A stretch of DNA of 64,000 nucleotides from Clytia hemisphaerica (lineage: Eukaryota; Cnidaria; Hydrozoa; Leptothecata; Clytiidae): NCBI GenBank assembly GCA_902728285.1, contig CACVBU010000948.1:635190-699189 (forward strand), read 5' to 3'. This document shows positions 9,298 through 22,017 of the stretch, piece by piece. The position numbers were made by a program, and so were the translations under genes. The notes under the pieces were generated by a model that saw only the letters and a program-made list of their open reading frames with translations, made no database searches and was not told the origin of the DNA. Each line of letters starts with the position of its first letter. Within the stretch, counting starts at the first letter, position 1.

Positions 9298-12200
9298 TCA
9301 GGTTGCAGCCACCTCAGCCAAAGTGTAGCTCAAATTGGATAAACTGATCAAAGAAGAAAGGCCTGGCGGTACAACATTACATAAGAAAGTCTATATTATG
9401 AATACAGTAAGTGCCATACTCCACTTCACATTCAGTTTCACAGCTCCTAACATAGGTCATTTCACAGTCGCCGCAAAGCGTAATGGGTAATTAGGACCAC
9501 TGCGCGCTAATGACGACTTGCTATTGGTCCAAAATTTTGAAATTTTTTGAAGATTTTTGCGTCTAGCCAACAGAAAGCCGTTATAGAGGCGCAATCAGTC
9601 CTGATTACCCATGATCCATTTCGACTGTGAAATGGACTATGAGAAGAAAAGAAGATTCTAGACTAGATTCCCTCACTCCTCTACAACGTATAGGTAGGCA
9701 TTCTTACCTCATCCTGTGTTTTCCTTAAATCTCTTAGAAAAGAAACCAACTCTTCTTTCTCAATGTATTGGTTGTTATCCTATAAGGTAAAAAGAATTTG
9801 AAATTCGTTAAAATACAATGCGTAAATTTCAATGAGCTGTATTGACATTTGTCCGGAAACTTGGCTTGAACCTGGATAATCTGTGATAAAAAGCTTCAGA
9901 TAAATATATTTTTTAGTATAATTGCGGATCCAAGGGAAGGTCAAAATTAAAGACTAATAGTTTTCATCTTTTAATATAAAGAGTATGGATAAAAGAAATA
10001 CTCCCTCTCAAATATTTTGAACTTTCTCAGATCTACTACTCGTTTATACTTAACCCATTGACAGAAGTAGCAACTGCGGACGGTGCATCTCGGCCTCGCT
10101 AGATTCTTAAGCTTGAAGGGAAGTTTATGTTATTCTCTATTTCAAATCTTTCTATAATTCGAGCTAGAACTTTGGTTCCTTGAACTGAAGGGTCTTATAT
10201 TTTCCATTATTCATCGATTTTACGACAAAGCACTTACCTATTCGTGGTATAAAAACTTAATTACTGTGTCGTTAAAATCTGCTCTCTTGTACAAATGCTC
10301 CTTCACGACCTTCACCCCTGTCTACGCTACTGTTTCCCCTTCGGCTAATTTATTTTGATTCGGAAATAAAAGCTTGACTGTGCATATTACTGACCCGATC
10401 ATAGTGTTGAAAGACCTTTGTGTACTCCTCGACAGTAAATGCTCCCTAAAAAACGAGATAAATTGATTATCATAGAGGCTAAGGTTTAAGCTAAATCTAT
10501 CAATAATGGGCTGTTCCATTAAATTTCCATACACAGGGGGGGGGGCAATTTCAAGGCAAAAACAGATTCTTAGAATTGTGCAGATACCCCCTGGAAAATG
10601 GCAAAATTTGCAAAAGAACCCTTGGAAAAATTCTTTTCATACCTTAAAAGTGAGGGTGGACGAACTAAAATCGTTCTTTTACCATCTAGAAGTTTTAGAA
10701 TAACTTTTTACCTACACTGGAAAAATTAAAAACTACTCCTTTACACCCTCTGGCAATTCTTCTCCTTTTACCCCCTGGAAATGTTCGTCATATTCGGTAA
10801 TAAATCAAGAGTTGTCCGCATGATTTCAGCTTCCGCCATCCCACCCCAACTTCAATAGTTTGATGGGTGTCTTGGGGTGAGTCCCCCTTTAAGCTTGGGG
10901 AAGGGGGACAAAGCAAACTGGTGATGCATCAATTTAACGGTTCTCTGAGCTTTTCAGATTTAAAATGCCAATAAATTCTGGCTAGGATTGTAGAGTCAAT
11001 TTTCAAAATGGGCTTTTCCAGAAAAAAATTGAGTATGTGGGAGAAGAGGATACGGCATTTGTTAGAAATATACCCCCGGACATTGTGACTTTTGACCCCC
11101 TGGACAACAGACCTAACTCTCGGACACACATCAGTTGACCCCCTGGATATTTAAAATTATCCTCCAAAAGAGCGGAATTACCCCAAACAGAGCAAAAGAC
11201 AAATTTTTTAGATTTTTCACTACCCCGGACAATATATCTTCCACCCCCATGTAGGAACACTTTCTAGAAAAGCCCAATGAATGAAAATGAATTGGAAAAT
11301 AAAATGAACATCAAATGAAATGTTATACACTTACACTCTCAGAGAATTGCTCCAAATAGTTCTTCTCAACCGGTACGATCCTATGAACAAAAGAAGTTCG
11401 TCTTTAATAAAGAATTCTATGTCCCAATGATAACTCCGAGCAGATCCTGATTCCTCCGCGCATGACACAGTTTTTACGGCAATGCAATGACTGCGGCTTT
11501 CAATCTTTTCAAGCAAGCAAGATTTTAACTGCCAACTTTCTCCCTACTTTTTGCCTACTTAACAATTAGAAAAGGCAGAGCAGAAAGTTGGCCGTCTAAA
11601 GGAGAGCTGAGTGAGTTTTACCTAAACAGTCGTACACAAAAGAAATACAGTAGCCTATCTGGGGTTTAGCCCCAGCTGGCACACAACGTTTTTTGACGTT
11701 TATCTAACGTTCACAACGTCCATATAACGTTAGATGAACGTTGAAACAACGTTGTGCTGGGTTCAGGAGTTCAATTCATGAACTTACAGTGCAAACTCCC
11801 TCAGTTCAATCAACCCGTCGTGGTTTAAGTCGAAGTTTGACAACTGAAAATATAAAAAATAGTAAGTAAAGTAATGTATAGTATAGTAATGAGCAAGTAC
11901 CCCTATATCAGACTTGCATTATGCTTAGCATTCATTTGATCCTAAACAATAGAGCGATTGTTTAGGTACCAGAAACTGAGCCTGCATATGCTTTATGACC
12001 ATGTAGTCGAGATACTTACACAACTTTTATAGTATTCTTCAAGTCGGTCGACTTTTCCTTTCTTTTCTAACATTTCTCGCAAAAAGTCCTAAAAAGGAAA
12101 ATTTTTAGTTTGAAACGTGGGGATAACATCCATAAAAGAAGGTTTCACAAAGACTTATCTGATATTCCGATGGGGGATTCACGGCCGCCCACAGTAAAGC

Positions 12201-15200
12201 TCTAAAGATGCGGGCCAATTTCCCATCGGAGAGGAATGGTAATCGGCCTTTGATGTGCCGTATCCCAAGTCGGGTTCAACTACCCTTGCGCGTATCGTAA
12301 ATATTTCGGTTGGACCCGCCAATTCCCTAAAACCAGGGCTGGGTTACCAGACCTCCCGCTGCAAAATCCTTGACGTGGTCTGGCAAAATTCCGTAATCTT
12401 AACATCCCAGATGTTGAAAATTTTCTCGACCTTCAGAGCTTTAGCATGTCGGATGAACATTTCTGCATCTGGATACCAGATAACACAAAGACCTTTTGAC
12501 AACACCCTGCATCGAAGACACCCTGCAAACAAAACGTCCACTCATCTTATAGGGAGAAAAAGTCTTCTAAGGCTCTATTTGGTATTCAGCTCTTTTTTTT
12601 GTCACCAGGTCAATGAGACATTTCAGAAAGTGAAAATTACTACTACTTTGAAAAAGTACTTTTTTATAATTCTCTGGGTTCATAATACCTCCATTTCATT
12701 TTTCTGCAAATATCCATCTTTGTTTTTGTCATATTTGAACCAAAGCTGAAACAGATATTCACAATTCATTACGAGGCTTATTTTGAAAAAGCGTAAAAAT
12801 CAGATTTAATCTATAATGCAGTTGACTTGAATCTCATCGCTTATTCGAACTCGAACGGGGAATCTTGTCTTGTCTAGAGGGTATTTTAAGAGAGTTTCTC
12901 CTTGACAGGGACTGGAAATGAGTTTGAATTATAGAAAGACTCGAATAGTAGAAGTTCGAATAAGCGAGAGTAAACTATATATTTCTAAAATATACAATTT
13001 CTAAATTTTAATTCTATTATAGAAATTTCTAACCATGGCAACACGTCACTTGAAATTAACCCTCCAACCAGTGAAAGAGATTTTAACAAGCTACGGTATG
13101 GAGTAAGCTGGACAAGGTAGTAAACTTATTTTGTGTTTTTTATTCAGCTATCTTGGGTTTCTGTAGTCTGTACACAGACCCGATTTACGGCTAATTTCAA
13201 AATTCATTGCCGTACTACAAAACGATAAACGTGAGATACACTTTGGTACTGGGTTTAGGTAAACAAGCCTAAAGTTCCTTCAAAATTGAAATGAAAAGAT
13301 TTACTCGGCTGAAAATGCAAACTAGCTAAAACTTTGAAATATAAACCAAGCTGGCCACCCTTGCTCAACAAAAGCCTCCCAAATTATGTGCTAGTCAAAG
13401 TGGGCGTACCACAGCACTATTCGGATTTAAGTGATTTTTATGTTGCGTTTTATTGTTGGGCGAATTTTTGGATAGTTAGCTGGAGGCATTCTATAAATAC
13501 ATATTATTAGCATGTTATTAGCGAGGTTAAATCATAGTCTGTTTAAAAAACCCTGGTCTGGAAACTTATTGTTTCAACTTTTTGTTAGCTTTTTCCTTTG
13601 TTAAGTATATGTAATCACATGATAACGAGTGCAATTCGAGAATAATTGCACGAGTGATTTTTTTGTTATTAATTTTCCGAGTCCGAAAGGACGAGGAAAA
13701 TTCGAAACAAAAAAGTCACGAGTGCAATTTTCGAATTGTACGAGTTATTATGTGATTACGAGCTAATCGCACAATGACTTTCACTACTTTTTCCCAGTTA
13801 GGAAAGTAAATTACAGAAATTACACTGAAGGTTTTATATTTTTCTCTTCTCTCTGTGTCTTTCTTTTTTTGTTGTTTATTGATTTTCTTTCTCACAAAAT
13901 AAATTTTGAATGCAATTAAAACGTTCGATGCAAAAAAAATGCAAGAAAAAACATTAAAATCAATTTTGTAAACATTGGCGCCACATTGTAGAGTGTGATT
14001 AACGATTTATTGCTCTCTACAGGATGCAATTAACGATTAATTGCTCTCTTTGAGGGCGTGCCAAATAAGAAAAAATAACCCATCGTGCGATTATATCAAA
14101 AAATAGAAATCGATTTGCTCAGTTTTTGATCACGTTACCAACCAAGTATTCCTCTTAGGATTGGTTTAAGATTTAATCACAAAGCGAGCAAAACAAACTA
14201 ATTTCTCAACGTAAGTTCAAGTTAGAAACGATGAAAAGAAACAAAAGGCTTCCAGACCCGGTTTTTTATACGGACTATGGTTAAATATCGATGGATAAAT
14301 CACGACGACAAACAAACTTCCTCTACCCTTCGTTCACGCCACGGCTTTTTTCTACAGGTTTAATTCTACAATCAGCACCGAAATACATTGGCAATTTTGG
14401 GTATTTTAACGTTTTTCAGAATTTAAAGGTCGAAGCGAGAATTACAGTTTCAGTATTTCCACTTTGTTTCATTGGATTTTTTGATTTAGGAGGGGTTAAG
14501 TGGCTTCTAGGCTGTATTCTCTGCCTTATTGGAACATTTCTGAGCTTTTAGATCCTGAGATCCTAAGGTCTTCCCAAGTCTTAAGTCTCATGTTAAAACT
14601 CAGAGTTAAAACTCTACTTCCGAACTGTACTTCAAAGCACTTAAAAATCACTTGCGGTTTTAAAAATTTGAGGTCGAATTCCCCTTTTTTACCAAATATT
14701 TCGACGCCGATTGTAGAACAAAATATCGAGCGGAGATTTGTTCTAAAAGCAAAGTTGATTTATTTGCGGGTTATGCTAAGAGATTTATAAAGCCCGAAAG
14801 GCTTAAGTCATCACAGGCAAAGAAAATTGAATATCGCAAAAAAAAATACTGTTGCTTTTGTTTTCGAAAACGCATGAAGCTTCTGATTGGTCAAGCGCTG
14901 AAATTCTATTGCACTGTCACGTGACCTAGGTACGATTTCCTACCTAGCCACGGCACACTTCCCATGCCAAAACACGACATCTAGCCCTTCGGGCTTTATA
15001 AATCTGTGACTATGCTCACCTTGCTTTCCGATTAGCCTATAGAAACACGGAGGTCAAAATCCGGGGAGTTTCTAAACATCGATCAGAAATGGCGACCACG
15101 ACCAGCGACTAGATAAATTTGGGTTATCGAGTTTAAATCAAGTCCTGAGAATACTAAAAAGTGACTTTTTCGAAGTAACCAGTCATTTTCTTGACAAAGT

Positions 15201-18200
15201 GACACTATTTGACAAAAATATTGACAGGGTCATTAAGTATAATGTTATTAAGCTTTGTTAAACCAAATATTTTAATTATGTTGAATGAGATACCTTTAGT
15301 ATGAATAGATAGAACTTGTCAGTAGGAAAAAAATGGGAAGGCCTGTTTTAGAGATGTAAATCTAATCAATTATTCTATTGTCTTAATGCTGACAAAATGA
15401 CTAATTTCGACAGAAATAACAATCTGATGATGAAATACAAAGCTTCTCAAACCATTTTCAAAAAATTTGGTGCCACTAATTATTGTGATGCTGACAATAC
15501 AAAATGATAGAAATTGACACCATAATCAAGCTCCAAGAGCGTCACAATGGTTGTTTTACGTATTTGACACGTGGCTTTAGGTAGATGAAACAGGGGCGAG
15601 CTTACTCTTCAATATGATATATATTCAAATAATTAAGGGAGACTCTACGTTGGAGAATGAGAAAAACTCAATAACCCAAATTTATCTGGACGCTGGTCGT
15701 GGTTGCCGGTCGTGGTCGTCATTTCTGGTCAACGTTTAGAAACACCCAAAATCCGGCTTTTTTCGGGTGCTTCCGTTAAAAAATATGACGTCATATTTGA
15801 CTTACGTATATCAAGAATTAATAAGGTTATTGTCCTTGTCGTTAACAAACCTTCATGAAATCGACGACATGTAATTCCTCTTGTCGGATATCTTGCAAGA
15901 AACTCTCTTTTTCAATCGACATCTGCAAAAAGAATAGAATTCAGAAATACTTTGAATCGTTAGCCTAGGCGTAGCGAGAAACCCTGCAAAATCTATGAGG
16001 GAGTGCAGACGTTTATGACATATTCATTATCTTTCGATAAAACAAAGACAATACACCTATTTCCTATTAGCAGATTCGTGCAAAAGTCACGAGAAAACGT
16101 CGAGTAAACAAACTTATGATTGGCGGAGGCATGCAAAGATTACCTCATACTCTGGATATTTTGAAAAATATGCTTGTATATGCAATATTTCAGCCAATCA
16201 GGGACTTTTTCTACGTTTTTCGTGACTTTTTTACATGAATCCGCTAATAGGAAATACGTGTATTACAGTGTCGTAAAAACCGCTCTCATCCATAAATTTT
16301 GCAGGGTATCTCGCTACGCCTATGGACTGAATTGCTAGGGTATTGGGGACTTAAACTGCTACTGGAAAGAAAATAAAACCCATAAAATACCATTGAAATT
16401 CTGCACTCTTATAATTTTTGCAGTGAAATTAGCACGCCAAAAAGCGATTTCACCACGCCTAAATATGTGTATACAGAAACAGTGTTTTCTTTATAGACCG
16501 GAGTGAAAGTCACCCCGGTTACGTGTAACCACAGCCTTATGCTCCGTAGTAACATTCGCTTAACTAGATAATAGTTCCATTTATACTGAGACGGAAAAAT
16601 CGTCTTAGACGAGTAGTTTGTAAAATGTGATCTGTGGAGGAGATCCTATTTATTGAAACATGAATGGAAAGTACACTCCTCCATAATCCTTATTTTCTAA
16701 ATTCCTTGTCTCAGACAAATTAATCGTCTCAGTATAAATAGATAGAACGAATAGTGCAAATCATAATAAGAAAGCCGCGGCTGGAATGATAACATCTGAA
16801 TTTCTATTGTTCTATCTCTGTTGATGACTTTTTTTAATCAAGAAATCAGTAAAGTACCATCTTTAATGGTAAATTTTATTGGTTCGTCGTTAATATTACT
16901 AATACTTACTTCTCAGTGTGATATACCCTTGATAATACACTTGTATTATAAAATCATTGTAAAGGAAAGATCAACAATAGGAAATTCAAACAAGCACAAA
17001 ATGGTTGGGCTGAAAGAACTCAAAAATAAACAAAGTGCCTCGAATGATGCCTTCACAATATTTCAGTAAAATTTTTTTAGAAACCAATGAAAAAGTACAT
17101 CAAGATAATACTGTGAAAATTTCAAGCCAGTACCTTCAAAATTTATCATTCAAACTGACTGACAGGAAAGTTGTCATCTTGAATATAGTTCTTATAATTT
17201 CGATTTTGGCGAAAAACTAATGGGTACAGATTCAAAGATACAAAGATATCTAGCAATAAGAAAACTTTTTGTGGATGAAAAACAAGAGTAAAATTTCAAA
17301 AACTATCTACCAATAATAAACTGAGCATCTTGATGTTCTTATAAAGCTCGGAGACAGAGATTAACTGAACAGCAAGAACTGAGAAGATGACACGGTACAT
17401 ATTCCAGTCACGGCTTTCACACTGGAAGGTTTCCTTTGTAAACTGTAGTTATAAAACCTTTTATGTTATACAATAGAAGCGTGCACGTAACAAAAGGTTA
17501 ACCGCATTGCTTTGTCACTTCTATTTGATTTTCCTTAATTAAAAGTCATAAGCTCCGTTGTCTTAAAAAAATAAGGGAGTTTTAATTAAGAAAAATCAAA
17601 TCGCTGATTTCTTTTTGCCCGAAATTGACAGAAATGTATTTGTATCTCCAATGATTGGAGACGAACTTCTCGGAACGTAGCCAAACGCGAATCCCGTGAT
17701 CCAAACCACGATACGATTCTAATATGACTTGTTCCAGGGTATGAATTTAAATTAAAAGAAAGAGACTTTGATTGATTATTTAGAACTTTAAGTTTCATGC
17801 CGCCCGTATGGACGACAATCACCAGCTAAATGAAAATCGTTCATATTATATCACTGGGTATATAATCTCAAACTTATTCAAAAGAAATGTGTTTCTAAAC
17901 TGCGTGTTATTCCAATGCACAGATATCCAGATCGTTTCGGCCATTCAACCATCGTCATAAGAGTAATACCTTATTATTTTACAACTTCATCTAAATAAGA
18001 AAACGATTCATGCTTGCCTGCTTTTCTCTTAAGTATTTCACGGTTTGCAGTTAGTCTGACTAACTTTTCTAGCTTTTCTAAAAGAAGTTATTTTTCGATG
18101 CCTCGTGGTAACAACCTCATGGGGTAGTGCAAATAATGTCTAGGTGATGTTATTATAAAAACGAATTTAGTTGAACGAGTTGAACGAAAGTTGAACGAGT

Positions 18201-19036
18201 ACTCATCAAGTACTTTCGAGATTATCACCAGCAATACTGTCAAAGATACTTCAAAATCTCACTGTTCAATATTGCAAGATAGAAATTTGATTCGACCAAA
18301 AAAGTTTACTATACACAAAAAACAATCTCCTATGTTTCTTGCTACTTATACACTTAAATCTTTTTTATATGAGTCAGAGAACTTAAGGCTCCTCCTTAGC
18401 GCATCCCCTTCTCACAGACCCGGTAAGATTTTTCTAACCAGTTGGGGTAGAGATAACAGGCTAAAACTCGATGGGGATTGATATTCCCATGTTTTTAATG
18501 GATGGGGATTTGAATTCCATTGTTTTCAAGTCAGAAAATTCAGTGGGGTTGGAAAAAATAGCACCAGCAAGGACAAAAGATTATGTATATTTTCCACTGA
18601 AGACAATATTATGACTTATTTTTCCAGTTGGAATAAGTCTCAGCAGGTAGACAAAACTGGGTCAAACACTGGGTCGATAAACTCAAACTTATCTTCATTT
18701 TTCCAATGAAAAATTGAAAGTCTTAACCAAGAAAGTCAAAGAATGGCCACAATTTTAGAAGAATGATCTTAATAGATTTTGACCCGTTTTTGAGCAAATT
18801 TCGTCAAGTGTAATAAACAAAAACACCACCAAATGTGTCTGTTTTACTAAATTCTGTCCTTTAGCGGAAAGCGAATTGATTTGAAGTTTTACTAGGCTGC
18901 CCCCCCCTTTCCTCCCCAGTCCACAAAATGCCAGAACAACTAATCTATCTGTATGACTGTCAAAAAAAAGTTGTTTTGTTGTTGGAAAGCTGTAAAACAT
19001 TTGCCGGATTTTTTTTATACTTACGCTGTCCATATT
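9298..19036 (-). CDS. calbindin/secretagogin-like EF-hand protein
   Basis: A multi-EF-hand calcium-binding protein, presumably a cytosolic Ca2+ buffer or sensor. Exons read right to left: 19025-19036 (12 nt), 17311-17364, 15851-15922, 12689-12745, 12020-12088, 11788-11843, 11335-11380, 10395-10445, 9708-9779 and perhaps 9298-9390. GT-AG ends and phases agree throughout. Loops seen: DKNKDGYLQKNE, DLNHDGLIELRE and DRDNNQYIEKEE, plus a partial NMDS-LISVSE loop split over two exons. The linkers (VPVEKNYLEQF, and DFMKLWFKYD before a loop) follow hexa-EF-hand proteins, matching hands 3-5. ATG in the 12-nt exon may be the start; otherwise hand 1 lies upstream (see 21571). The last exon is the weakest: poor acceptor, no EF-hand. 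Minimum length is about 192 aa against about 260-275 in the family. Orthology within the family is unresolved. Confidence 0.75.
9458..9634. mobile_element. short MITE in EF-hand gene
   Basis: CATTTCACAGTCG at the left is inverted as CGACTGTGAAATG at the right, with further matching arms (AATGGGTAATTAGGAC against GTCCTGATTACCCAT). It lies in the last predicted intron. Confidence 0.75.
11671..11762. mobile_element. AACGTT palindromic mini-element
   Basis: Starts CCCAGCTGGCACACAACGTT and ends AACGTTGTGCTGGG with internal AACGTT repeats. It lies between exons 11788-11843 and 11335-11380 of the EF-hand gene. Confidence 0.85.
12140..12560. other. GC-richer intron segment without recognised content
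   Basis: Higher GC than the surroundings, with near-inverted phrases (TTCCGATGGGGGATT and TTTCCCATCGGAG). It lies in the intron between exons 12689-12745 and 12020-12088. A 164-codon plus-strand ORF (12255-12749) overlaps it but runs antisense across a confirmed exon, so I do not call it a gene. Confidence 0.4.
12820..12975. mobile_element. Tigger/pogo-like MITE
   Basis: AGTTGACTTGAATCTC with GCTTATTCGAACTC at the left faces GTTCGAATAAGCGAGAG with AAACT at the right. It resembles the element at 34475, which has clean TA flanks; here the flanks are not clean. Confidence 0.6.
13611..13759. mobile_element. 149-bp hairpin MITE
   Basis: Nearly perfect palindrome: GTAATCACATGATAACGAGT at the left and its diverged inverse ending TTATTATGTGATTAC at the right, with a short loop at GAGTCCGAAAGGAC. 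Confidence 0.85.
14390..14680 (+). repeat. dispersed repeat (copy 2 of 3)
   Basis: Matches 29945-30240 in the same orientation and 4190-4505 inverted, including TTTTCAGAATTTAAAGGT and GATCCTGAGATCCTAAGG. The ORFs here are not conserved between copies. Confidence 0.75.
14781..15005. mobile_element. MITE with AGATTTATAAAGCCC ends
   Basis: AGATTTATAAAGCCCGAAAG at the left is inverted as CTTCGGGCTTTATAAATCT at the right. It lies in the large intron of the EF-hand gene. Confidence 0.8.
15055..15757. mobile_element. about 700-bp long-TIR element
   Basis: Arms of roughly 90-100 bp. The left has AAAATCCGGGGAGTTTCTAA and CGACCACGACCAGCG; the right carries these inverted, ending near AAAATCCGG. No ORF. 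It lies about 95 bp downstream of exon 15851-15922 in gene orientation. Confidence 0.8.
15964..16325. mobile_element. 362-bp MITE
   Basis: CCTAGGCGTAGCGAGAAACC at the left, with CCTGCAAAATCTATG following, is inverted as CATAAATTTTGCAGGG and TCTCGCTACGCCTATGG at the right. The arms extend further inwards (CCTATTAGCAGATTCGTGCA and its inverse). Confidence 0.85.
16579..16740. mobile_element. MITE with TTTATACTGAGACG ends
   Basis: CATTTATACTGAGACG at the left is inverted as CGTCTCAGTATAAATA at the right; a second inner pair is TCGTCTTAGACGA and TTGTCTCAGACAA. It lies in an EF-hand gene intron. Confidence 0.8.
17475..17575 (-). repeat. paralogous empty site for the 1445-1778 MITE
   Basis: The reverse complement reads TAAGACAACGGAGCTTATGA and continues into the AATTAAGGAAAATCAAAT and GCGGTTAACC sequence that flanks the MITE at 1445-1778. 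Here only one TTA is present and there is no insertion. Confidence 0.8.
18404..18645. mobile_element. CCCCTTCTCACAGACCC-type MITE, right end degraded
   Basis: Left end CCCCTTCTCACAGACCCGGT is intact. The interior has the family GATGGGGATT blocks; the right end (AAGTCTCAGCAGG) is poorly kept. Confidence 0.65.
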
Positions 19037-19741
19037 CTAATGTGATTCAACGGCTTGACAAACGTAAAGTGATCATGTTTTAAAAAAGTTTTTAGATTTT
19101 GTAAGGATAGTAGGGGTAATTCGGCACCGTATCTGACTAACCGAAAGTTTGCTTAACCCTTCTTTCAATTTCAATTTTTTTTAATCATTAAATCTGATAC
19201 AAAGTTTTTTCCTTTGAGATGGTAGTCTATATAACTTGATAGTTTCGAAAAAATATTAAAAAATCGATATCGTTTAGATATCGTTTTTCCCAGTCTTATT
19301 GACAAATGATGACGCCATATTCTGACAATGCTAGGGAACATTTTTACTTGTCTTAGGTTTTAAACCAAAATTCGGATACCATCCGAAGAGCTTTTGAGGC
19401 ACAAGCTTAACCGGCGTTTACGACGACGGGAACCGTGATAAACTTAGATAAGTTTTTTTTTGTCAGGATCAGCCGGTTGCACGTTTTCTATTTTATATGG
19501 ATTACGCTTTTTACGATTTTAAGGCCTACTTCAGTTCGTATGTAATAGTATATGCTTGATTGTAGAACCCCGGGGTGAAAATAGCGGTGCCGGGCGTGTG
19601 CGAGGAATAAGGGTCCCTCTTTCATGCCCTCGAAAGTCCCTCAAATGGGTACAAAAACCATTAAAAAGTATTTAGGTCTCTGTAAGGGTTCAAAATTACC
19701 AAAATCAAAAATCCATTCCTTCAAAGGGTAATAAATTCTAA

Positions 19742-19817
19742 ACCAGTCTGTAAAATGCGCGTTGACCACCTGCCGGAACTCAGAAACTACGTGAGCAGTT
19801 AGTATTTTACAGACCGG
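19742..19817. repeat. short inverted repeat
   Basis: ACCAGTCTGTAAAATG at the left faces TATTTTACAGACCGGT at the right across a GC-richer loop. The rest of 19040-20900 shows no gene or repeat I can identify. Confidence 0.55.
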
Positions 19818-20911
19818 TCCGTTTTTTACCTTAAATGCTCACTTTCAGCATAACCAGTTGTCCGATTTTACTGAAATTAATACATTTGTCATAATTTCAA
19901 GATAACAGTATTTTTCGATCACACTAGATGCAGTATCCTAGGGCTGTTAAGTCAAAAAAGGGCAATTTTGGGCCATTCTGTAAAATAGACGATACCAACA
20001 GGTGGCAAAAGATTTACCCTCTAACCCAAAATTATATGTCACGTGGAGTTGCCTCACAGAAATTGAGCAAAGAAATTAAAGTGAAAACAAGTTGGAGGGG
20101 GTTCCTATTTTCGGTATTTTCAAAGAATGATGACGATATCAAGTGGCGATGACTACCGTGAAAAGCACAGCTCAAAATCATATATTTACGCTGTGCCGAC
20201 GAATCGAGATTCTATTCATCGCGCAATCAGCGAAGACAAAAGTAACCATGACGACCATCCAAGATCTTGGATGAGCGTCAAAGTCGATATTTTTATTCCC
20301 GTCGTTGAAAACACAACTTACAAAAAGTCATCAATGCTTTGTAAAAAGAGTCAGTGATAGAGAATCATAACATAAAGTCTGTCTATTATTTCGATTCAAT
20401 TAAAGTGACATTTCCATAATTAAAAGTTTAGTAATTACTGTTATACATTTGGGGATCATGTAAAAGATTTCTTTCGAAATAAACTCATTTCAACTACACT
20501 TGGAGGTTTCTGGGGAATTCGTAAATAGTAAACTGCATACTGATACAGTCTGCTAGACATTAATATGGTAATATTTGCTCTTCATCTTTGATTTTTTCTA
20601 CAGTGATTAGATTGACACATGCGCGATAAAATTTTATTATTTGTCTTCAGAGGTTACTATTTTCTTTGAAAACTTAACCTCTGATACTCAGGGTAGGCGA
20701 TGACGTCATCAATGATGCCAAAATTTTCATCAAAGATGCCAATTCATATTTGATGCACACTTGCAAAATTTCAAGTCAATATAAATAAATATTTAAAAAG
20801 TTATCAAGAGAATTCATTTTGGGGGAGCCTCTTTGCCCCCTCCTCCCCAAGATGTTCGAAGGGTGAATTAAAGAGAAAGTCAATTGTTTTAGAATTTAGG
20901 TAAAGTGGACA

Positions 20912-20998
20912 CCCAACCGGCACACAACATCAAAACAACGTCCATTTGACATTCATAACGTTATTTGAACGTTAAAACAACGTTGTGTGCCAGCTGGG
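20912..20998. mobile_element. AACGTT palindromic mini-element
   Basis: CCCAACCGGCACACAACATC at the left and AACGTTGTGTGCCAGCTGGG at the right, with internal AACGTT motifs. Intergenic. Confidence 0.8.
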
Positions 20999-21251
20999 CA
21001 ATACCTTCACAATAACGCAATTTAAAATTTTCTGACACTGACAATGAGTCACTTTGTTGTTGTTTTTGCACGATATAATATTGTTTACAAAAATATCATT
21101 TACGAAATATTTGTTGTTTTGATTGGGATGTCATTAATTTGAAGTGGTATGGTAACCACTATGAAATACTTCTCGCACGCGATCCAAGTGTGTTACTATC
21201 CTGCACTATCACGTCGTCTGATAAGTCCGATTTAAAGGGATTTTCCTTAAA

Positions 21252-21414
21252 ATTCATGATATACACCATTGCAATGTCTTCTGACATTGCATCACGGACC
21301 CAACAGCTGATTGGTTGTAAGACATGCAAGTGACGTAAAATCAGTCAATACATCACTTTCAACTAATCAGCTGTTGGGTCCGTGAAAGACATTGCAATGG
21401 TGCATATCATGAAT
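21252..21414. mobile_element. hairpin MITE
   Basis: ATTCATGATATACACCATTG at the left is inverted as CAATGGTGCATATCATGAAT at the right. Inner arms CACGGACCCAACAGCTGATT are also inverted. No ORF. Confidence 0.85.
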
Positions 21415-21570
21415 CAGAAATATTTCTTAGTTGTGGAAAGCGTGGAGTTTTAAATTTCCCACAACAAAGAGCCAAGTAAGAATCGATTCTATTATTAGAA
21501 AAACTAATTTTCTATAAACGGTACACATTTTTCTACTGCCAATTTTTACAGGATCTAAAATATGACTTAC

Positions 21571-21609
21571 TCTTGAGAGCTCTTTGGTAGTTAGCGAGAA
21601 TGTTCGTAA
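21571..21609 (-). other. candidate upstream exon of EF-hand gene
   Basis: A 39-nt in-frame segment with a strong donor (GTAAGTCATA). It encodes FSLTTKELSR, resembling the end of an EF-hand loop and its exit helix. It could be part of EF-hand 1 of the gene downstream. Another strong minus-strand donor (AAG-GTGAGA, about 22137) ends a 65-codon stretch from an ATG at 22332 that could be an earlier exon. The acceptor here is poor and the exon link is unproven. Confidence 0.3.
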
Positions 21610-21787
21610 CTTGATAATTTAAAAATTAACCCGATACTATACAGAAACATTGAAAATCCTCTTATTCTTAATGGTGTGAGACCCTTGTAGTAGTAAGTCT
21701 TTCAATCACATCCTTCTGCTGCTATGATTATCAAGCAGAAACAATGATAGGATTTTCTCTATTATCTGTTCCTTTTGCACGCTGAAT

Positions 21788-22017
21788 ACACGCTTTTTTA
21801 TTAGAACATCCAAAAACTTTGAAGCCATCGGTTGTTCTTAACTTTTTTAGTTTTAAGCCTAAAGATGTTCTTAACATGTTCTTTTTTTTGTCCATTTTCC
21901 TAAGAAATTGGGCCTTTTAGAGTCAACAAAGCCTTAAAATGTTCTTAACTTTCTCTTAACATTTTGGCCATTGAAGCCTTATGTTCTTATATAGTTTATT
22001 CTTATAAAAAACGTGTA
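21788..22017. mobile_element. AAGAACAT-type element, full length
   Basis: TACACGCTTTTTTATTAGAA at the left and TTCTTATAAAAAACGTGTA at the right. Inside are GTTCTTAACTTTTTTAGTTT, ATGTTCTTAACATGTTC and CATTGAAGCCTTATGTTC. A good family reference copy with 27907-28159. Confidence 0.85.

Noticed and set aside
12255..12749. 164-codon plus-strand ORF
   Set aside because: It runs antisense through the well-supported EF-hand exon 12689-12745 and has no recognisable domain.
17586..17822. 78-codon minus ORF as an EF-hand exon
   Set aside because: No EF-hand residues and no matching splice phase with neighbouring exons.
20690..20780. Candidate EF-hand 2 helix exon ending in I-I-D-D before a GTCATC donor
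   Set aside because: The frame is closed by a stop, and the sequence is a local repeat of GATGCCAA/TTTTCATCAA words.
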